Part shown: positions 28,851-40,231 of the stretch, piece after piece
Numbering within the stretch: the stretch's first letter is position 1
How the letters are laid out: each line of letters opens with the position of its first letter
NCBI GenBank assembly: GCA_027483505.1
Contig: JAIXUP010000040.1
Span: 1 to 64,000, forward strand
Length of the DNA: 64,000 nucleotides
DNA from: Hyphomicrobiales bacterium
GTDB taxonomy: Bacteria; Pseudomonadota; Alphaproteobacteria; Rhizobiales; Beijerinckiaceae
Direction: 5' to 3'
The notes under the pieces: model-generated
Databases searched by the model: none
What the model was told of the DNA's origin: nothing
The model's input: the letters and a program-made list of their open reading frames with translations, nothing else
Translations under genes and position numbers: made by a program

Positions 28851-30041
28851 ATGAAGAAAGTCTCGCTCGAAGGCCTCAAGCGCTTCCGTGAACGCACGCG
28901 CGTCGTACTGGCAGGCCGCGATCCGGAGGACAGCTACGGATTCGTCAACACCCCGATCGTGCGCGGCTCGACCGTCGTCTACCAGTCGCTCGACGCCTTC
29001 ATGGCCCGCAAGTCGCGTTATATGTATGGCACAATGGGCAATCCGACGCTCGATGCGCTGGAGATGGCCTGCAACACGATGGAAGGCGGCGCAGGCGTGG
29101 TGGTCTGCCCGTCCGGGCTGCTCGCCTGCACGCTCCCGCTTCTGGCGACGCTGTCTGCCGGCGATCACATGCTGGTCACCGACAGCGTCTACCGACCGAC
29201 GCGCAACTTCAGCGAGAACATGCTCAAGCGCATGGGCGTCGAGGTCAGTTACTATGACCCGCTGATCGGCAAAGGCATCGAGACGCTGTTCAAGCCCAAC
29301 ACGAAGGTCGTCTTCACAGAGGCGCCAGGCTCGCAGACCTTCGAGATGCAGGACATTCCGGCCATCGCGAAAGTCGCCCACAAGCATGGCGCACTGGTGA
29401 TCATGGACAACACCTGGGCGACGCCGCTGTTTTTCGACAGCCACGCCGCCGGGGTCGATCTGTCGATCCAGGCTGGCACGAAGTACTATGCCGGTCACTC
29501 AGACGTGCTGATCGGAACGGTCTCCGCGCGCACACCCGAACTCTACAAACAGTTGCGCGCCACCTGGGAGCAGCTTGGCGTCATTGTGGCGCCAGAGGAT
29601 GCGTTCCTGACTCTGCGCGGCATCCGCACCATGCCGCTGCGGCTGAAGGAACAGGAGAAAGCCGGTCTCGAAATGGCGAAGTGGCTCCAGAAAAGGCCCG
29701 AGGTGAAGCAGGTGCTGCACCCTGCCCTGAAGGACGACCCGGGCCACAAGATTTGGAAGCGCGACTTCACCGGCGCATCATCCCTGTTCTCGATCGTGCT
29801 GAACCCGGCGCCGCACAAGGCTGTCGCCGCCTTCGTCGATCACCTGTCGCTGTTCGGCATGGGCGCGTCCTGGGGCGGCTATGAGAGCCTTGTCCTGCCG
29901 TTCGACTGTTCGAGCTACCGGACGGTCACCAGGTGGGAGCCCGGCGGCCCGTGCATCCGCATCCATATCGGTCTCGAAGATGTCGAGGACCTGAAAGAGG
30001 ATCTGGACGCAGGCTTCACGCGCCTCAAGGCGGCGCTATGA
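28851..30041 (+). CDS. metC: cystathionine beta-lyase, PLP-dependent
   Basis: TPIVRGSTVVYQSLDAF, SIQAGTKYYAGHSDVLIGTVS PLP-lysine region. Confidence 0.9.
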   Translation: MKKVSLEGLKRFRERTRVVLAGRDPEDSYGFVNTPIVRGSTVVYQSLDAFMARKSRYMYGTMGNPTLDALEMACNTMEGGAGVVVCPSGLLACTLPLLATLSAGDHMLVTDSVYRPTRNFSENMLKRMGVEVSYYDPLIGKGIETLFKPNTKVVFTEAPGSQTFEMQDIPAIAKVAHKHGALVIMDNTWATPLFFDSHAAGVDLSIQAGTKYYAGHSDVLIGTVSARTPELYKQLRATWEQLGVIVAPEDAFLTLRGIRTMPLRLKEQEKAGLEMAKWLQKRPEVKQVLHPALKDDPGHKIWKRDFTGASSLFSIVLNPAPHKAVAAFVDHLSLFGMGASWGGYESLVLPFDCSSYRTVTRWEPGGPCIRIHIGLEDVEDLKEDLDAGFTRLKAAL

Positions 30042-30421
30042 AGCCGATGCGGGATCTGCGACCGGGAAGGGCCGCAAGGCTGATGGTCATCGCCCTCATG
30101 GGCACCTTTCTCCTGACGCCACGGCCTGCCATGGCGCAGGCCATGCGCCTGAACGGCTGGTGGGTCGTGCTGACATCGATCCGGGACGACGGCTCGATGG
30201 CGCCGCACAACCAGATGCGCGCGTTCAGCAGCCAGATGCGAGCCTGCAGGATCGACGTGTTCAGCGATCTGACCACCAAGTTCCAGGGGTTTGCCCCTGG
30301 CTATCTTGTCGGCGTCGTCGGAGCATTTCCGACCGAGGCGGAGGCGCAGCAGCAACTGGCGAATGCAAGGCGATGCGCGCCCGGAGCCTACATCAAGCGG
30401 GCGCGGCATCTGGGCGAGTGA
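30038..30421 (+). CDS. hypothetical small exported protein
   Basis: 127-aa ORF with signal peptide, start overlaps metC stop (ATGA); SPOR-like composition only. Confidence 0.6.
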   Translation: MKPMRDLRPGRAARLMVIALMGTFLLTPRPAMAQAMRLNGWWVVLTSIRDDGSMAPHNQMRAFSSQMRACRIDVFSDLTTKFQGFAPGYLVGVVGAFPTEAEAQQQLANARRCAPGAYIKRARHLGE

Positions 30422-30433
30422 GACCGCCCAATG

Positions 30434-31033
30434 CTAGGGCGTGAGCCAGACGCCCTGCCCGCCGGAGGCCAGTTCGAAACGGGCGCGCCTGTGCCCGGCA
30501 TGCGCCAGATAGAGCCATTCCAGCGTCCTTGCCCGGATCACGACCGTGCTGAAATTGGCCCGGCCGGCGGCGATCTCGGCATCTCCCGCAGGCAGTGAGA
30601 AATCGCCCCCTTCGCCGAGCGTGACCCCGGGGGCCGGCACGGTGCCGTAGCAGATGCGGCTGAACGGACGAGAGGCCTGCCAGGCCGCATCCGCGACCGC
30701 GTCATCGCTGTGCAGAGACGCTTCGCCTTCGATCCGGATCTGGATCTTCGAGCCGGCATCGTACCCGGTCAGCGCCACGCGCGGATCGCGGGCAAGCTCC
30801 GCGAATTTCTCGGTGCGCCTGTCGGTGTTGAAGCGCAGCGTCGCACCTGTCGCATCGCAGCCGCGCAGGATCACCACCCGCGCCCGGGGCCGGCCATCAA
30901 GCCCGAGGCTCGCCACGGTTGGCGCATGAAACGGGGAGCGTCTGTCAGCCACGCCTTGCGCCAGCAGGGCCCAAGCCTGCGCGCGTGTCTCGGCAAGGTC
31001 ATTGTAGAAGGACGGGATCGGTTGATCTGGCAT
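30434..31033 (-). CDS. pyridoxamine 5'-phosphate oxidase family flavoprotein
   Basis: RARVVILRGCDATGATLRFNTDRRTEKFAEL motif. Confidence 0.85.
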   Translation of the reverse strand: MPDQPIPSFYNDLAETRAQAWALLAQGVADRRSPFHAPTVASLGLDGRPRARVVILRGCDATGATLRFNTDRRTEKFAELARDPRVALTGYDAGSKIQIRIEGEASLHSDDAVADAAWQASRPFSRICYGTVPAPGVTLGEGGDFSLPAGDAEIAAGRANFSTVVIRARTLEWLYLAHAGHRRARFELASGGQGVWLTP

Positions 31034-31066
31034 GCTGCTCTACCGCTGCGCTCATAAACTGGAACT

Positions 31067-31092
31067 CATCCTTCGACAGGCTCAGGATGAGG
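31067..31092. repeat. REP-like palindromic element CATCCTTCGACAGGCTCAGGATGAGG
   Basis: Related copies at 61351-61431. Confidence 0.6.
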
Positions 31093-31196
31093 ATTGACGA
31101 TGAAGCAGCTGTCCGGACTTCGGCAGCACGCGGGACCAGGCTCCCCATCCAGAGCCAGTCGACGGATGGACGCCAGTGGACAAGGCCGGTCAGCAC

Positions 31197-31273
31197 TGGC
31201 GACCCCAGCAGGATTCGAACCTGCGACCCACAGCTTAGAAGGCTGTTGCTCTATCCTGCTGAGCTATGGGGTC
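31197..31273 (-). tRNA. tRNA-Arg (TCT), CCA encoded
   Basis: Minus strand GACCCCATAGCTCAGCAGGATAGAGCAACAGCCTTCTAAGCTGTGGGTCGCAGGTTCGAATCCTGCTGGGGTCGCCA. Confidence 0.95.
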
Positions 31274-31351
31274 TGAAACCCGTGCCGACCAGACGCTTTT
31301 GCCAGAGTCTGGCGCTCGGGTCTATCCGGCTTCGACGCACGATGCCCGACG

Positions 31352-31657
31352 TCAGTGCGTCCACTGGCCGACGCGGCTGAACTTGAAATTATCTGAGTAA
31401 GACAGCCCCTTGCGCGGCCCGGCTTCGGTGGCCGGCTCGACGACATAGGCGATGCCATTGCGCGTGGCATAGGCAATCGCCTCCTCCGCACTGTCGAACC
31501 AGAGCTTGAGCTGGCTTTTCATGTCGGACGAGGACGTCCAGCCCATCAGCGGCTCGACGGCGCGCGGCGCTTCAGGCTCATACTCGAGGAGCCAGCGCGT
31601 CTTGGACGCTCCCGACTGCATGGCCGTTTTGGCAGGGCGGTAAATCCGTGCTGTCAT
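31352..31657 (-). CDS. ETC complex I subunit, NDUFS4-like
   Basis: ARIYRPAKTAMQSG...WLLEYEPEAPR...LMGWTSSSDMKSQLKLWFDSAEEAIAYA. Confidence 0.9.
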   Translation of the reverse strand: MTARIYRPAKTAMQSGASKTRWLLEYEPEAPRAVEPLMGWTSSSDMKSQLKLWFDSAEEAIAYATRNGIAYVVEPATEAGPRKGLSYSDNFKFSRVGQWTH

Positions 31658-31693
31658 GGCTCGGTTCTTCGCAAACGATGGAAACCCGGTCGA

Positions 31694-31770
31694 TGGTCGG
31701 GGTACTAGGATTCGAACCTAGGACCTCAAGTACCCAAAACTCGCGCGCTACCAGACTGCGCCACACCCCG
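31694..31770 (-). tRNA. tRNA-Pro (TGG), CCA encoded
   Basis: Minus strand CGGGGTGTGGCGCAGTCTGGTAGCGCGCGAGTTTTGGGTACTTGAGGTCCTAGGTTCGAATCCTAGTACCCCGACCA. Confidence 0.94.
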
Positions 31771-31846
31771 AAACATCGACCGGTGCGGAGCGGATACCAT
31801 GCGATGTCGACATCGGCAAGGAAAACAGCGTCCCGCCGGAAAGCGT

Positions 31847-32314
31847 TTAGCGCGGCCTGAAAAGGCTGTGCTCGACCTTGTCTCCGGGCTTCAGGCCGAT
31901 CTTTTCGGCGATTCCGCCATTGATTTCCAGAACGCTCAGGACAGGCTCGCCGGAGGGAATCGTGCGGGTCGACAAAGGCTCGGTGCGCTCGGCGATCCGC
32001 GCCACGGTGCCGTCGGCGCGGATGAAAACCATGTCGAGGGAGATGTAGGTGTTCTGCATCCACATCGACACGGGCTCGCTGCGCTGGAAGTCAAACAGCA
32101 TGCCGCGGTCCGCCGGCATGAAACGCCTGAACATCAGCCCGCGGGCGCGTTCATCGGGCGTCCGCATCACCTCGACCTGGAAGCTGTGCCGCCCTGACGA
32201 GGTGACCAACGTCAGGCTTTCAAGGGCCTGGGCCGACGCAGAGACAAGGCCCGCAACGAGCGCTGCACAGCACAGTTGCAGCATGATGCCGACCCTGATC
32301 GCGGTGCGGCCCAT
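31847..32314 (-). CDS. DUF192 domain-containing exported protein
   Basis: ERARGLMFRRFMPADRGMLFDF and VSMWMQNTYISLDMVFI motifs. Confidence 0.9.
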   Translation of the reverse strand: MGRTAIRVGIMLQLCCAALVAGLVSASAQALESLTLVTSSGRHSFQVEVMRTPDERARGLMFRRFMPADRGMLFDFQRSEPVSMWMQNTYISLDMVFIRADGTVARIAERTEPLSTRTIPSGEPVLSVLEINGGIAEKIGLKPGDKVEHSLFRPR

Positions 32315-32323
32315 CGCTGCCGC

Positions 32324-32929
32324 TCAGCTGACCGTTGGGCCGGACGAACTGCCGTCCAGCCGGACTTCTGCGGCCATCTGCCCCTTCGGTCCGTCGCCGA
32401 ATCGGACGAACACGAACTGGCCGGGCGTCAGGTCCTGAATGCCGTAGCGCCGCAGCACCTCCATGTGCACGAAGATGTCTGGCTGTCCCTCGCCCTTGGT
32501 CACGAAGCCGAAGCCGCGCAGGCGGTTGAACCATTTGACCATGACCCGCTCGTAGCCGCTGGTCGGCGTGACGTGCACATGGGTGCGCGGCGGCGGCAGT
32601 TCGGCCGGATGCAGGGCGGTGGAGTTATCCACCGAAATCACGCGGATCGCCTGCAGCCCCTTCTGCCGCGGCACGGCCTCAACCACCACGCGGGCTCCCT
32701 CCGCCACGGCGCCAAAGCCATCGCGCTTGAGAATGGTGACATGCAGGAGAATGTCCGCGCCGCCGATGTCCGGCACGAGAAAGCCGAAGCCTTTCGCAAC
32801 GTCGAACCATTTGACGCGTCCGCCAACTTCGATGCCGTGTTCAATGCCGCCAACATCATGCGACGAGCCGGAACTTGAGAGTTCTTTGCCCCTTTCACCA
32901 GATACTCTGCCGTCACGCTCGTCGATCAT
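32324..32929 (-). CDS. cold-shock protein with two CSD domains (start uncertain)
   Basis: [13 protein letters not shown] and [16 protein letters not shown] motifs in one ORF. Confidence 0.85.
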   Translation of the reverse strand: MIDERDGRVSGERGKELSSSGSSHDVGGIEHGIEVGGRVKWFDVAKGFGFLVPDIGGADILLHVTILKRDGFGAVAEGARVVVEAVPRQKGLQAIRVISVDNSTALHPAELPPPRTHVHVTPTSGYERVMVKWFNRLRGFGFVTKGEGQPDIFVHMEVLRRYGIQDLTPGQFVFVRFGDGPKGQMAAEVRLDGSSSGPTVS

Positions 32930-33012
32930 CGACTGCCGCCCCACTGTACACCGCGAATCGTTGACTGAGGATAGCATTGAAGTGCCGAACGCATAGCCCG
33001 CACTACAACCTA

Positions 33013-33846
33013 TCACATCTCAGAAACACCGCCTTGCTCAACCCAGAGCAGTGGTTCCAGCGCCGCGCCGATGTCACCGCGCACCACGAGGTCTGCAATC
33101 GGGTCGAACTCCGTCGGCTCGCCGTTGACGATGACCAGTGTGGCCCCCGCCCGCTTCGCGAGCAATGGCAATGTCGCTGCCGGATAGACGACCAGTGACG
33201 ACCCGACCACCAGAAACAGGTCGCAGGCCTGGGCAAGGTCCTGCGCCTGCCGCAGTTTGGAGGCGGGCATCTGCTGACCAAAGCTGATGGTCGCACTTTT
33301 GACGATCCCGCCGCAGTCCTCACAGCGCGGCAGCGAACGGCGTGCCTCGAACGCGTGGCGGATGACGCCAAGTTCGTGGCGCAGGCCGCACTGCAGGCAG
33401 GTTGCATAGGTGCCGTTGCCGTGCAGTTCGATAACCTGGCCGGAGTCCAGCCCGGACGCCTGGTGCAGCCCGTCGATGTTCTGCGTCACGACTGCCTGCA
33501 TGCGGCCGAGCGAGACCAGCCGGGCAAGCGCCCGGTGCCCCCGTCCCGGACTTGCACCGGCAAATTCATCATCCATGGCGAACTTGCGCCGCCAGGCTTC
33601 CGCGCGGGCTTCTTCGCTCGCGATGAAGGCGTCGAAGGGGATCGGCTTGTTTCGCATCCACGGGCTTCCCGGCGAACGGAAATCGGGCACACCGCACTCG
33701 GTGGAAATGCCCGCGCCGGTGAACGCCACCATGGCACGGGCCTTCCCGACCAGGGCAAGCAGCGCTTCGATTGACCCTGCTTCGGGCGGCAGCCGCACGT
33801 GGCGCTCCTGGTTCGGTTCCGGCGTCAAGAGGCCTCGTGATGGCAT
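33013..33846 (-). CDS. Sir2 family NAD-dependent deacylase
   Basis: [34 protein letters not shown] motifs, four-Cys zinc module. Confidence 0.92.
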   Translation of the reverse strand: MPSRGLLTPEPNQERHVRLPPEAGSIEALLALVGKARAMVAFTGAGISTECGVPDFRSPGSPWMRNKPIPFDAFIASEEARAEAWRRKFAMDDEFAGASPGRGHRALARLVSLGRMQAVVTQNIDGLHQASGLDSGQVIELHGNGTYATCLQCGLRHELGVIRHAFEARRSLPRCEDCGGIVKSATISFGQQMPASKLRQAQDLAQACDLFLVVGSSLVVYPAATLPLLAKRAGATLVIVNGEPTEFDPIADLVVRGDIGAALEPLLWVEQGGVSEM

Positions 33847-33999
33847 GGCTCCGGTCAGAACCCAAGAGGGCTCAGCGGAGAGGGCTCAGCCGACAGCCCG
33901 CCTCCGGAATGCCGCAGGCACCAGATGCATCCCCGCTGTGCACATGCCGGACGACGCGGAGCCTTGCGCATCGCGCCGGGCTCGCATTGAGTAGCGGCA

Positions 34000-35178
34000 A
34001 TGACAACCACCGTGATCAACCCGCTGCTGGTCGACACCGGCACCCCGCCCATACCGGCCGCGAAGGCCTGGCTCCAGTCCTATGACGGGCGCCACGGTCC
34101 GGCCATCGACCTCAGCCAGGCTGCGCCGGGCTCGCCCCCGCCAGATGTGCTGCTTGAGCGCGCCGGTCTTGCGGCTGCGTCGCCCGACCATGCCCGTTAT
34201 GGCCCGATTCAGGGTGATCCCGCGCTGCGCGCCGCGCTGGCGGCGGACATCAGCGCCGTCTATGCGGCCGATGTCGGCCCATCCGACATCGCCATCACGG
34301 CGGGCTGCAACCAGGCCTTTGTCACCGTGATGATGGGGCTGGCCAAGGCCGGAGATGCGGTGCTGCTGCCGACGCCCTGGTACTTCAACCACCAGATGAC
34401 GCTGCAGATGCTCGGCATCGAGGCGCGCGCCCTGCCGACAACCGCAGCGGGCGGCTTCGTCCCAGATCTCGCCGCCGCGCGCGCGCTGATCGACGCGAGG
34501 GTCAAGGCGATCGTGCTGGTCACGCCGAACAATCCGACCGGCGCGGTCTATCCGCCGCAGACCATTGCCGCCTTTGCGGACCTCGCCCGCGAGGCCGGGC
34601 TCGCGCTGGTGCTGGATGAGACCTATCGCGATTTCATGCCGGCGGGTCATGACCGGCCGCATCAGGTGCTGTCGCGGAACGATTGGCGCAGCCATGTGAT
34701 CCAGCTCTACAGCTTCTCCAAGGCCTATGCGGTGCCGGGCTGGAGGCTTGGCGCCATCGTCGCGGGGGCGGACATCCAAGCGGAGATCGGCAAGGTTCTC
34801 GACTGCGTGCAGATCTGCCCGGCGCGGCCCGGACAGGAGGCCGTCGCCTGGGCCGTGCCCGAACTCAAGTCCTGGCGGGAGGCGAACCGCGCCGACATCA
34901 ACGCCCGCGCCGACGCATTCCGGCGCGCGATGAGTGGGCTGAACGGCTGGTCGGTCGATCAGGTCGGCGCCTACTTCGCCTATGTGCGTCATCCGATGGA
35001 GGGCGTGCCCGCCGCCGAGGTGGCCGAAGCGCTGGCGCGGCGCTGGGGCGTCTTGGCACTGCCGGGCAGCTACTTCGGACCGGGGCAGGAACAGCATCTG
35101 CGCATGGCCTTTGCCAATGCCGCGACGCCGGCCATAACGGATGCCGTGACGCGGCTGGCCCTGTTCGGGCGCTCGTGA
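34000..35178 (+). CDS. class I/II PLP-dependent aminotransferase
   Basis: [25 protein letters not shown] motifs. Confidence 0.9.
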   Translation: MTTTVINPLLVDTGTPPIPAAKAWLQSYDGRHGPAIDLSQAAPGSPPPDVLLERAGLAAASPDHARYGPIQGDPALRAALAADISAVYAADVGPSDIAITAGCNQAFVTVMMGLAKAGDAVLLPTPWYFNHQMTLQMLGIEARALPTTAAGGFVPDLAAARALIDARVKAIVLVTPNNPTGAVYPPQTIAAFADLAREAGLALVLDETYRDFMPAGHDRPHQVLSRNDWRSHVIQLYSFSKAYAVPGWRLGAIVAGADIQAEIGKVLDCVQICPARPGQEAVAWAVPELKSWREANRADINARADAFRRAMSGLNGWSVDQVGAYFAYVRHPMEGVPAAEVAEALARRWGVLALPGSYFGPGQEQHLRMAFANAATPAITDAVTRLALFGRS

Positions 35179-35191
35179 GGACGAGGATCGG

Positions 35192-36175
35192 GTGATGGAA
35201 CTGGGAATGATCGGCCTTGGCCGTATGGGCGCCAATCTGGTGCGCCGCGTGATGCGCGCCGGCCACGGCGCCGTCGTCTTCGACAAGGACCCCGCGCCGG
35301 CAGCGGCGCTGGCTGCGGAAGGCGCCCGCGCTGTCGCTTCCATGCGGGAGATGGTCGCGGCCCTTGCCGCACCGCGCACCATCTGGGTCATGCTGCCGGC
35401 AGGAACTGCGACCGAGACCGCGATTACCGCCCTTGCGCCGCTGCTCTCCCCCGGAGACACGATCATCGACGGCGGCAACACCTTCTGGAAGGACGACATC
35501 CGGCGCGCGCGGGACCTGTCGGCCAGGGGCATCCACTATCTCGACATCGGCACCAGCGGCGGCGTTCATGGGTTGACGCGCGGCTATTGCCTGATGATCG
35601 GCGGTGACAAGGCCGTCGTCGAGCGCCTCGACCCGATCTTCCGCGCCCTCGCCCCGGGGCTTGGCGAGATCGAACGGACCACAGGACGGGACGGCCGCGA
35701 CGGGAGGCCGGAACAGGGTTACATCCATGCCGGGCGCGCCGGCGCGGGGCATTTCGTCAAGATGATCCATAACGGCATCGAGTACGGCATGATGCAGGCC
35801 TTCGCCGAGGGCTTCGACATCATGCGCAATGTCGGCGCGGCCACGATGCCGGAGGAGCACCGGCTTGATCTCAACGTGGCGGACATTGCCGAGACCTGGC
35901 GTCGCGGCAGCGTGGTCACGTCGTGGCTCCTCGACCTGACGGCGCAGGCTTTGGCCGAAGACGAGAACCTCGACAGCTATTCGGGACATGTCGACGATTC
36001 CGGCGAAGGCCGCTGGACCGTCCAGGCGGCCGTGGAAACCGCGACGCCCGCCGAGGTGCTGACAAGCGCGCTCTACACACGCTTCCGCTCGCGCAAGGAT
36101 CACACCTTCGCCGAGAAAGTCCTCAGCGCCATGCGCAAGGGCTTCGGCGGCCATGTGGAGCCCAGGAAGCCATGA
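35192..36175 (+). CDS. gnd: 6-phosphogluconate dehydrogenase (decarboxylating), short form
   Basis: [54 protein letters not shown] motifs. Confidence 0.92.
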   Translation: MMELGMIGLGRMGANLVRRVMRAGHGAVVFDKDPAPAAALAAEGARAVASMREMVAALAAPRTIWVMLPAGTATETAITALAPLLSPGDTIIDGGNTFWKDDIRRARDLSARGIHYLDIGTSGGVHGLTRGYCLMIGGDKAVVERLDPIFRALAPGLGEIERTTGRDGRDGRPEQGYIHAGRAGAGHFVKMIHNGIEYGMMQAFAEGFDIMRNVGAATMPEEHRLDLNVADIAETWRRGSVVTSWLLDLTAQALAEDENLDSYSGHVDDSGEGRWTVQAAVETATPAEVLTSALYTRFRSRKDHTFAEKVLSAMRKGFGGHVEPRKP

Positions 36176-36696
36176 CGATCATCGTGATCATGGGCGTCGC
36201 CTCTTCGGGGAAGACCACCGTTGCCGCCGGGCTGGCGGAACGGCTTGGCTGGGCCTTCCGTGACGCCGACAGCTTTCATCCCCCCGCCAACGTCGCCAAG
36301 ATGAGCGCCGGCACGCCGCTGGTCGACGCGGATCGCTGGCCCTGGCTTGACGCCATCGTGGGCTGGATGAACGAATGCGCCGACAGGGGCGAGAACGGCG
36401 TCGTCACCTGCTCCGCGCTGAGGCGCGCCTATCGCGACCGGCTGCGCACGTCGCGTGCCGCGATCCGGCTCGTCCATCTCAAGGGCTCGCAGGAACTGCT
36501 GGCGGCGCGCATCGCCGCGCGGCAGGCGCATTTCATGCCGCCTGCCCTTCTGGCCAGCCAGTTCGCGACCCTCGAAGAGCCAGGCGCCGACGAAGGCGCC
36601 ATCACCATCGGGGTTGAACACGCGCCCGAGCGCATCATCGCGGAACTCTCGCGCCTTGTATCCGCGCAGGACGACAGGACGGCGCAGACCGGCTGA
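36172..36696 (+). CDS. gntK: gluconokinase
   Basis: [48 protein letters not shown] overlap with gnd. Confidence 0.93.
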   Translation: MTIIVIMGVASSGKTTVAAGLAERLGWAFRDADSFHPPANVAKMSAGTPLVDADRWPWLDAIVGWMNECADRGENGVVTCSALRRAYRDRLRTSRAAIRLVHLKGSQELLAARIAARQAHFMPPALLASQFATLEEPGADEGAITIGVEHAPERIIAELSRLVSAQDDRTAQTG

Positions 36697-36703
36697 CGTG
36701 CCC

Positions 36704-38320
36704 TTATCCCAGCCCGAAGCCGAAGCCGCGGCCTGGAGCAGCCTCCAGCAGCGCGCGGCTGTACGGGTGCTTCGGCGCGGCATAGACCTCGGCGGTCGGC
36801 CCCTGCTCCACGACCTCGCCTTTGCTCATCACCACGATGCGGTCGCAGATCTGCGCCGCGACGCGCAGGTCATGGGTAATGAACAGCACCGCGAGATCAA
36901 AGCGCTTGCGCACATCATCCAGCAGCTTGAGCACCTGCGCCTGCACCGACACGTCAAGCGCCGAGACCGCCTCGTCGGCGATCAGCAGTTCCGGCTCCAT
37001 CATCAGTGCGCGGGCGATGCAGATGCGTTGGCGCTGGCCGCCCGAGAACTGGTGCGGATAGCGATCGATGGCGTCCGGCTTGAGCCCGACCAGGGACATG
37101 AGGTCACCGGCCTTCCGCAAGGCGTCGGACCGCGACATCCCGAAATTCATGGGCCCCTCGACGAGGCTCTGCCCGACCGTGCGGCGCGGATTGAGGGAGC
37201 GGTACGGGTCCTGGAACACGATCTGCACCTTGCGGCGATAGGGCCTGAGTTCGCCCTGCCCCATCTTGGCGACATCAACGCCGGCGATGCGCACCTCGCC
37301 GCTGGTCGGGTCGATCAGCCGGGCAATGCAGCGCGCAACGGTGGATTTCCCTGAACCCGACTCGCCGACGATGCCGAGGGTCTCGCCACGGCGGATTTCG
37401 ATCGTGACGTCGCTGGCTGCCCGCACCACGCGGCCCTTGCCGAACAGGCTCGTGCCGCCATAGGTCTTGGCCAGCGCCGTGGTCTTGAGCGCCACTTCGC
37501 CTCCGGTGATGGCGGCGCGCCCGGGCGGCTCAAGGCTAGGCACCGAACCGATCAGCATCCTGGTGTAGTCCTCGCGCGGCCGGCGCAGCACCTCCGCTAC
37601 CGGGCCTTCCTCGACCAGCTTGCCGTAGCGCATGACAGCGACACGGTCGGCGATTTCCGCGACGACGCCAAAATCATGGGTGATGAACAGAACGCCCGTG
37701 CCGCGCCGCTGCTGGAGCTCGCGGATCAGTTGCAGGATCTGCTTCTGGGTCGTCACATCGAGAGCGGTCGTCGGCTCGTCGGCGATCAGCAAAGCCGGAT
37801 CGAGCACGAGCGCGGACGCGATCATCACACGCTGCCGCTGACCGCCCGAGAGCTGGTGCGGATAGGCGTCGAAGAGCTGGGCAACATCCGGAAGCCCCGT
37901 GGCCGCCATGATGTCGAGCACCTTCGCCTTGCGCGCGTCGCTGCCCAGATCGGTATGGATCGACAGAACCTCATCGATCTGGTCGCCGCAGGTCATCACC
38001 GGGTTGAGCGCCGTCATCGGCTCCTGGAAGATCATCGCCATGCGGCTGCCGCGCAGGTCACGCAGGCGATCCATGCTGACATGGCTGATGTCTTCGCCCT
38101 CAAGGATGATCCGGCCGGCGCTGCGCGTGAGCTGGCCCTTGGGCAGAAGCCCCATCACCGCCTGCGCGGTGACCGACTTGCCCGATCCGCTTTCGCCGAC
38201 CACGCAGAGGATCTCGCCCGGATTGACGGCGAGCGACAGCCCTTCGACGGCATGGACGCGATCGGCCCCGCGCGGCAGCTGGACAGACAGGTTGTCAATG
38301 ACAAGGACAGGATCAGCCAC
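36704..38320 (-). CDS. dipeptide/oligopeptide ABC transporter, fused double ATP-binding protein
   Basis: Two Walker A (GESGSGKS) and two [16 protein letters not shown] signatures in 538 aa. Confidence 0.92.
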   Translation of the reverse strand: MADPVLVIDNLSVQLPRGADRVHAVEGLSLAVNPGEILCVVGESGSGKSVTAQAVMGLLPKGQLTRSAGRIILEGEDISHVSMDRLRDLRGSRMAMIFQEPMTALNPVMTCGDQIDEVLSIHTDLGSDARKAKVLDIMAATGLPDVAQLFDAYPHQLSGGQRQRVMIASALVLDPALLIADEPTTALDVTTQKQILQLIRELQQRRGTGVLFITHDFGVVAEIADRVAVMRYGKLVEEGPVAEVLRRPREDYTRMLIGSVPSLEPPGRAAITGGEVALKTTALAKTYGGTSLFGKGRVVRAASDVTIEIRRGETLGIVGESGSGKSTVARCIARLIDPTSGEVRIAGVDVAKMGQGELRPYRRKVQIVFQDPYRSLNPRRTVGQSLVEGPMNFGMSRSDALRKAGDLMSLVGLKPDAIDRYPHQFSGGQRQRICIARALMMEPELLIADEAVSALDVSVQAQVLKLLDDVRKRFDLAVLFITHDLRVAAQICDRIVVMSKGEVVEQGPTAEVYAAPKHPYSRALLEAAPGRGFGFGLG

Positions 38321-38323
38321 GGC

Positions 38324-39172
38324 TCACATCCGCTTCGCGAGCTTGGGGTCGAGCCTGTCGCGCAGCCCGTCGCCGAGGATATTGACGGCCAGGATCGTGA
38401 CCGCAAGCGCGATGCCGGGCCAGAGCAGATTCCACGGCGCGATCTGGAACAGCAGCCGCGCCTCGGCGACCATGTTGCCCCAGCTTGGAATCGTCGGCGG
38501 CGTGCCCGCGCCCAGGAACGACAGGATCGCCTCGGTCAGCATGGCAGAGGCGCAGACATAGGTCGCCTGGACGATCAGCGGCGGAATGCAGTTGGGCAGG
38601 ATGTGGCGAATGAGGATCGCCGGCAGCGGCGTGCCGACCGATACGGCCGCCTCCACATAGGGCTCCTCGCGCACCGTCAGCACCACCGAGCGCACCAGCC
38701 GGACGACACGCGGGATCTCCGGAACCATGATGGCGACGATCACCGTGGTCAGGCTGGCGCCGGAGACGGAAACCAGCGCGATGGCCAGCAGAATGCCGGG
38801 AATGGCCATCAGCCCATCCATGATGCGCATCACGATGGCGTCGAGCCAGCGGATGTAGCCCGCCACCAGACCGATCACGAGGCCAAGCAGGATCGACAGC
38901 ATCGCGACCGACAGGCCGACCATGACCGAGACGCGTGCGCCGTAGACGAGCCTGCTCCAGATATCGCGGCCAAGATGGTCGGTGCCGAGCCAATAGGCCT
39001 CGGAGGCGGGCCTGAGACGTTGCAACGGCGTGATCGCAGTCGGATCGCGCGTGAACATGAACGGCGCAAACACGGCGGCGAGCACGATGACGCCGAGGAC
39101 CACGCCCGCAATGGCCACCAGCGGATAGCGCTTGAGGAACGGGAACAACCCGGTCAGCCGCTCCCGCGGCAT
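38324..39172 (-). CDS. peptide-type ABC transporter permease (DppC-like)
   Basis: GTDHLGRDIWSRLVYGARVS motif; upstream part of the longer ORF is antisense-like. Confidence 0.88.
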   Translation of the reverse strand: MPRERLTGLFPFLKRYPLVAIAGVVLGVIVLAAVFAPFMFTRDPTAITPLQRLRPASEAYWLGTDHLGRDIWSRLVYGARVSVMVGLSVAMLSILLGLVIGLVAGYIRWLDAIVMRIMDGLMAIPGILLAIALVSVSGASLTTVIVAIMVPEIPRVVRLVRSVVLTVREEPYVEAAVSVGTPLPAILIRHILPNCIPPLIVQATYVCASAMLTEAILSFLGAGTPPTIPSWGNMVAEARLLFQIAPWNLLWPGIALAVTILAVNILGDGLRDRLDPKLAKRM

Positions 39173-39189
39173 GGCTGCGGCAGGCGCGG

Positions 39190-40128
39190 TCAATAGCGGA
39201 TCCTCGGATCGACGAGGGTGTAGATGATGTCGATGATCAGGTTCAGCACGATGTAGATCAGGGCGAAGAACAGGATCAGCCCCTGGATGATCGGATAGTC
39301 GCGCCGGGTGATCGCGTCGACGACGAGGCGGCCAAGTCCGGGAATATTGTAGACACTCTCGGTCACCACCACGCCGCCGATCAGGAGCGCCACGCCCAGG
39401 CCGATGACGGTCACGATCGGCACTGCGGCGTTCTTGAGGGCATGGCGGAACAGAACCTTGGCCTCGATCTGGCCCTTGGCGCGGGCAGTACGGATATAGT
39501 CCTCGCCGAGCACCTCGATGACACTCGCCCGCGTGATGCGCGCGATCAGCGCCACATAGATGAAGGACAGGGTGATGGTCGGCAGCGTGATCTGCGTCAG
39601 GAAACGCCCGAAATCGACGAACGGGCTGGTGTAGCCCTGCACCGGAAACCAGCGCAGCGTGATCGCGAAATTGAAGATCAGGAAGTAGCCCATCACGAAG
39701 ACGGGCACCGAGAAGCCTAGCACGCAGATCACCATCACCAGCCGGTCGATCCAGCCGCCGGACTTCCACGCCGCCAGCACGCCCATCGGAACCGCGACGC
39801 AGACCGAGAAGATGATCGTGGTGAGGGCCAGCATCGCCGTCGGCTCGATGCGCTGCGCGATCAGCGTCGTCACCGGCAAGCCTGTGAACAGCGAAGTGCC
39901 AAGGTCGAAGCGCAGCAACTGCACGACCCAGCCGAAAAACTGCTCGTAAAGCGGCTTCGTCAGCCCCAGCGAGACGCGGATCTTCTCGACCTGCTCGGAC
40001 GACGCCGTATCGCCCGCGAGAATGGCGGCCGGATCACCCGAGAGCCGCAGCATGAAGAACACGATGAGCGCCACCACCCCCATGACGGGGATGGTCGAGA
40101 GCACGCGTGTGGCGATCAGGCGAAGCAT
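39190..40128 (-). CDS. peptide-type ABC transporter permease (DppB-like)
   Basis: MLRLIATRVLSTIPVM, RTARAKG(Q) permease loop. Confidence 0.9.
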   Translation of the reverse strand: MLRLIATRVLSTIPVMGVVALIVFFMLRLSGDPAAILAGDTASSEQVEKIRVSLGLTKPLYEQFFGWVVQLLRFDLGTSLFTGLPVTTLIAQRIEPTAMLALTTIIFSVCVAVPMGVLAAWKSGGWIDRLVMVICVLGFSVPVFVMGYFLIFNFAITLRWFPVQGYTSPFVDFGRFLTQITLPTITLSFIYVALIARITRASVIEVLGEDYIRTARAKGQIEAKVLFRHALKNAAVPIVTVIGLGVALLIGGVVVTESVYNIPGLGRLVVDAITRRDYPIIQGLILFFALIYIVLNLIIDIIYTLVDPRIRY

Positions 40129-40180
40129 GGGTGACTTTCAGGGGCTCCAGGCTGATGGGAAGAACCCAACAAGCAGTATC

Positions 40181-40203
40181 ATGGCCGGCCTTTTGCCGGC
40201 CAT
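40181..40203. repeat. intergenic hairpin, 9-bp arms ATGGCCGGC/GCCGGCCAT
   Basis: atggccggccttttgccggccat read directly. Confidence 0.8.
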
Positions 40204-40231
40204 CTCGGAGGGAGAAGCGCTGGCCTTGGTC

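Noticed and set aside
33886-35532. 548-aa minus-strand ORF
   Set aside because: Antisense to the aminotransferase and gnd genes
37676-39196. 506-aa plus-strand ORF
   Set aside because: Antisense to ABC transporter genes; composition typical of a shadow ORF
38324-39769. Possible frameshift between the two peptide permeases because of the 481-aa ORF
   Set aside because: The N-terminal extension overlaps the intact DppB-like gene in another frame; both permeases are complete with normal starts
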